Source: Chitinophagaceae bacterium
GTDB lineage: Bacteria > Bacteroidota > Bacteroidia > Chitinophagales > Chitinophagaceae
Direction: 5' to 3'
Length of the DNA stretch: 8,597 bases
NCBI GenBank assembly: GCA_016787105.1
Contig: JAEUVI010000168.1
Location: 1-8,597 of the forward strand
The notes beneath the pieces are model-generated. The model was not told where the DNA came from. It searched no databases and saw nothing but the letters and a program-made list of their open reading frames with translations. Positions 6,227 through 8,597 of the stretch are shown here, piece after piece (positions within the stretch are counted from its first letter, which is position 1; each line of letters starts with the position of its first letter). A program made the position numbers and the translations under genes.

Positions 6227-6820
6227 TCAAAACCAGTTGATTCGTTTCGTAGTCACCATTACCGTTTTGTTGTCTTCCGTTTGAATAGTAAATGTGAATT
6301 TATGACCATGAAAATCGGTTGGCTTTACACCCGTTACTATTGGTATGTTACCCACATACGTAACCGTATTGATATACTTCCGCAAGCTGTCAATAGTTAT
6401 ATATTCAAGCACATTATTCGCGTTGATGCTAACTGCTTTGAAATTGTCGTTCAGCGATGAACCTGCGGCGACACCATTATATATTGAGTCACTGGTGATG
6501 GTAATGCTTTTGATTTTACTTTTAAGGCCATCGTATCCGCAACCTTTGCAGTCACAGGCATATGCTGAAGAAACAAAACCTGAGAAAGGGTTTTGATACG
6601 CAACACATTTATTGTACACAGTATAATAAAGCCTTATTGAGTCAACAGTTGTTGGTACACCATTATCTACTACAGTATTGCCTGAGCCGGAAGCCGAGAC
6701 CAATAATTGTGCGATTTCATTATAAGGCTCGTTCGTGTCAAGGCATTTGCAACAACTCACGTATAGCAAATGAATAGCTAAAAATCCGGCGGGGAGCAGG
6801 AGTATTTTTTTCAAATTCAT
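6227..6820 (-). CDS. Cysteine-rich lipoprotein of unknown function
   Basis: I do not recognise the family. Starting at the ATG at 6818-6820, the protein has 197 residues with a lipoprotein-type leader: basic N-terminus MNLKK, a hydrophobic core, and LYVSC at 19-23 as a slightly loose lipobox. The leader is followed directly by Cys24 and Cys26, so the mature end reads CCKC. A second cluster, CDCKGCGYDG, holds Cys89, Cys91 and Cys94, and Cys72 is also present. The body is rich in Ser, Thr, Asn and beta-type patterns and has no enzyme motif; HGH lies near the C-terminus (171-173). An upstream in-frame ATG at 6856 would add 12 residues (MQRRIVFCCQLG) before the signal peptide and is less likely. 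It starts only 3 nt after the helicase stop, so it could give translational coupling. The protein is probably anchored in the outer membrane. Confidence 0.75.
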   Translation of the reverse strand: MNLKKILLLPAGFLAIHLLYVSCCKCLDTNEPYNEIAQLLVSASGSGNTVVDNGVPTTVDSIRLYYTVYNKCVAYQNPFSGFVSSAYACDCKGCGYDGLKSKIKSITITSDSIYNGVAAGSSLNDNFKAVSINANNVLEYITIDSLRKYINTVTYVGNIPIVTGVKPTDFHGHKFTFTIQTEDNKTVMVTTKRINWF

Positions 6821-6859
6821 ACCAAGCTGACAACAGAATACTATCCTTCGTTGCATCTT

Positions 6860-8597
6860 TTATTCTACTATCCGCAACTTTGCGTAGTTCAGCATGATCT
6901 TCTTTTCTCCATTGTGTTCAAACTTTACCGTAGCAACAGGATTGTGTGCGGCCCCTTCCATTTTTATTACTTCACCAAAACCAAATTTCTGGTGCTCCAC
7001 TTTCTGACCTGCCTGCAGGTTGCTTGTATCACTGGCTATAAAGTCAGCAGATGCCTTATGCTCTACTACTTTCGGGTAAGCTGTTTTTGGAGATAAGTAG
7101 GTGGGAGTTTCCTGTTTTTTACCTGGAGGAGGCCCATATTTTTTCTCAGCCTGGTTTGCTGCCGTATTTCCCCAGCCACCACCATTCATCCTTTCAAATG
7201 CTGAACCACCAAACCCTACATTGTTACGATTGCCACCACCCGCAAAACTTCTATCAACATATTGTTCCGGTAACTCTTCTATAAAACGGCTTGGTTCATT
7301 CTGTACTAAGCTTCCAAACTTGTAGCGGGTATTGGCATATGTAATCCAGAGCTTGTGTTTCGCTCTTGTAATTACTACATAAAATAATCTTCTTTCTTCT
7401 TCCAGCTCTTCTCTTGTGTTAATGCTCAAAGCATTCGGGAAAAGCATCTCTTCTAAACCTCCTGCAAACACACAACCAAACTCTAAACCTTTTGCGGCGT
7501 GTATCGTCATCAGTTTTACAGTATCTGCATTTACATCCTTATCATCCGCGTCAGTTAAAAGAGTTATTTGCTGCAAATACGACCCAAGACTTTTATCTAC
7601 CAGTTCACCATCTTCATTATCGGGGCTTTCGGTCCATTCCTTTATTGAGTTTAATAATTCCTGTATGTTTTCATAACGTTGTAAGCCTTCGGTACTCTTA
7701 TCGTTGAAAAGTTCTTTTACCAGGTTTGTTTGCTTGCCTACGTGAAATGCTACTTCATATGCATTTTGTTTCTGCAGCATACTGGCAAAGCTTTTTATCA
7801 TCAACACAAAATTCTCAATTGCTTCCAGTGTGCCTGCTTTGTATCCATATTGCTTTGCATTTTCCAGCACCTGCCACATGCTGATATCATTTTCATTGGC
7901 CGCCAGTACTGCTTTATCAACGGAGGTTTTACCAATACCCCTTGCAGGAAAATTAATAATACGCTTCAGCGCCTCTTCATCTCTCGGGTTAATTATGATT
8001 CTTAAATAGGCGACAAGGTCCTTGATTTCTTTGCGTTGGTAAAAGCTGATACCGCCATAAATAGTATATGGAATACCCATGCGCCGCAGGCTTTCTTCAA
8101 AAGCACGGCTCTGCGCATTGGTGCGGTATAGTATAGCAAAATCTTTATTGCTGTAGTGGTTGCGCAGTTTTTGCTCCTGTATGGAATCGGCTACAAATTT
8201 TCCCTCATCATTATCAGAAGCAGTACGGACCAGTTTTATTTTTTCTCCTTCGCTGTTTTCTGTCCACAGTACTTTAGGTATCTGTCCTTTATTTATTTTA
8301 ATTACATCATTTGCTGCGTTCAGGATGCTTTGTGTGCTTCGATAGTTTTGTTCCAGTTTTATTACCGCCACATCATCATAATCTTTTTGAAACTGCAATA
8401 TGTTTTGAATGGTAGCGCCACGAAAACTATAAATACTTTGGGCGTCATCACCTACCACGCATACATTTTCATGCATAGCGCCAAGTAGTTTGATTATTTC
8501 ATATTGGGCCGGGTTGGTATCCTGGTACTCATCTATCAGTATGTATTTAAACTTATGCTGGTATTTGCTGAGCGATTCCGGTACGTTTTTCAATAAT
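6860..8597 (-). CDS. UvrD/PcrA-type superfamily 1 DNA helicase (partial, N-terminus missing)
   Basis: The open frame continues past the right edge, and the TTG near 8591-8593 is an internal Leu codon, not a start. About 200 N-terminal residues, with the Walker A motif, lie outside. The visible 577 residues (counted from that Leu) show motif II DEYQDTN (21-27), motif III VVGDDAQSIYSFRGA (46-60), motif IV LEQNYRST (80-87), the 2B-domain segment with YGGISFYQRKEIKDL (179-193), motif V LMTIHAAKGLEF (361-372) and motif VI EERRLFYVVITRAK (399-412). A Gly/Asn-rich linker (450-476) leads to a C-terminal Tudor-like domain (about 527-577, VEHQKFGFGEVI), which in PcrA/UvrD contacts RNA polymerase. The enzyme unwinds DNA 3' to 5' in nucleotide excision repair, mismatch repair and conflict resolution. 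The second V of motif VI (YVVITRA) replaces the usual Ala/Gly. Which of uvrD or pcrA to call it is a matter of naming. Confidence 0.95.
   Translation of the reverse strand, partial: LLKNVPESLSKYQHKFKYILIDEYQDTNPAQYEIIKLLGAMHENVCVVGDDAQSIYSFRGATIQNILQFQKDYDDVAVIKLEQNYRSTQSILNAANDVIKINKGQIPKVLWTENSEGEKIKLVRTASDNDEGKFVADSIQEQKLRNHYSNKDFAILYRTNAQSRAFEESLRRMGIPYTIYGGISFYQRKEIKDLVAYLRIIINPRDEEALKRIINFPARGIGKTSVDKAVLAANENDISMWQVLENAKQYGYKAGTLEAIENFVLMIKSFASMLQKQNAYEVAFHVGKQTNLVKELFNDKSTEGLQRYENIQELLNSIKEWTESPDNEDGELVDKSLGSYLQQITLLTDADDKDVNADTVKLMTIHAAKGLEFGCVFAGGLEEMLFPNALSINTREELEEERRLFYVVITRAKHKLWITYANTRYKFGSLVQNEPSRFIEELPEQYVDRSFAGGGNRNNVGFGGSAFERMNGGGWGNTAANQAEKKYGPPPGKKQETPTYLSPKTAYPKVVEHKASADFIASDTSNLQAGQKVEHQKFGFGEVIKMEGAAHNPVATVKFEHNGEKKIMLNYAKLRIVE

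Noticed and set aside
8591..8593. TTG as the start of the helicase gene
   Set aside because: The frame stays open to the window edge and the helicase lacks its Walker A region, so this codon is an internal Leu.
1..8597. CRISPR array, prophage or multi-gene defence system
   Set aside because: No regularly spaced repeats, phage structural genes or defence gene sets are visible; the genes are housekeeping, surface and regulatory types.

Overview
This window looks like ordinary chromosomal DNA from a member of the Bacteroidota, most likely a Chitinophagaceae-type genome. The evidence is the low-to-moderate GC content, the two-domain Nfu scaffold, an ECF sigma factor followed by a small membrane protein, a REP-associated tyrosine transposase of the form common in that family, lipoprotein signals, and TAnnTTTG-type promoter -7 boxes with no clear Shine-Dalgarno sequences. 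The genus is an inference.

Layout, left to right. 1-607 (minus): most of a PnuC-type vitamin/nucleoside transporter that begins at TTG and runs off the left edge. 719-1315 (minus): an M23 (LytM-type) metallopeptidase lipoprotein. 1388-1747 (plus): a single-domain cupin. 1876-2472 (minus): an Nfu-type Fe-S scaffold with its own terminator and a good -7 box. 2565-3684 (minus): an ECF sigma factor whose end overlaps the start of a four-helix membrane protein, a probable regulatory pair. 3756-4112 (plus): an ArsC/Spx-family thioredoxin-fold protein. 4225-4854 (minus): a RAYT (Y1/HUH) transposase with an imperfect hairpin just beyond its 3' end. 5076-6820 (minus): a secreted DUF2891 protein and a cysteine-rich lipoprotein. 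6860-8597 (minus): the C-terminal three quarters of a UvrD/PcrA superfamily 1 helicase that runs off the right edge.

The genes are mostly independent housekeeping and cell-surface functions. Two groups suggest co-expression: the sigma factor with its membrane partner (11-nt overlap), and helicase, lipoprotein and DUF2891 gene, which lie in the same direction with short gaps. The longest stretch without a gene is 4855-5075, 221 bases, in which nothing convincing is seen.

No CRISPR array, tRNA, rRNA, prophage or clear defence island is present, and no convincing new multi-gene system was found. The items most worth a second look are the RAYT and its nearby palindrome, the cysteine-cluster lipoprotein next to the DUF2891 protein, and the CxxC-bearing putative sigma-factor partner.
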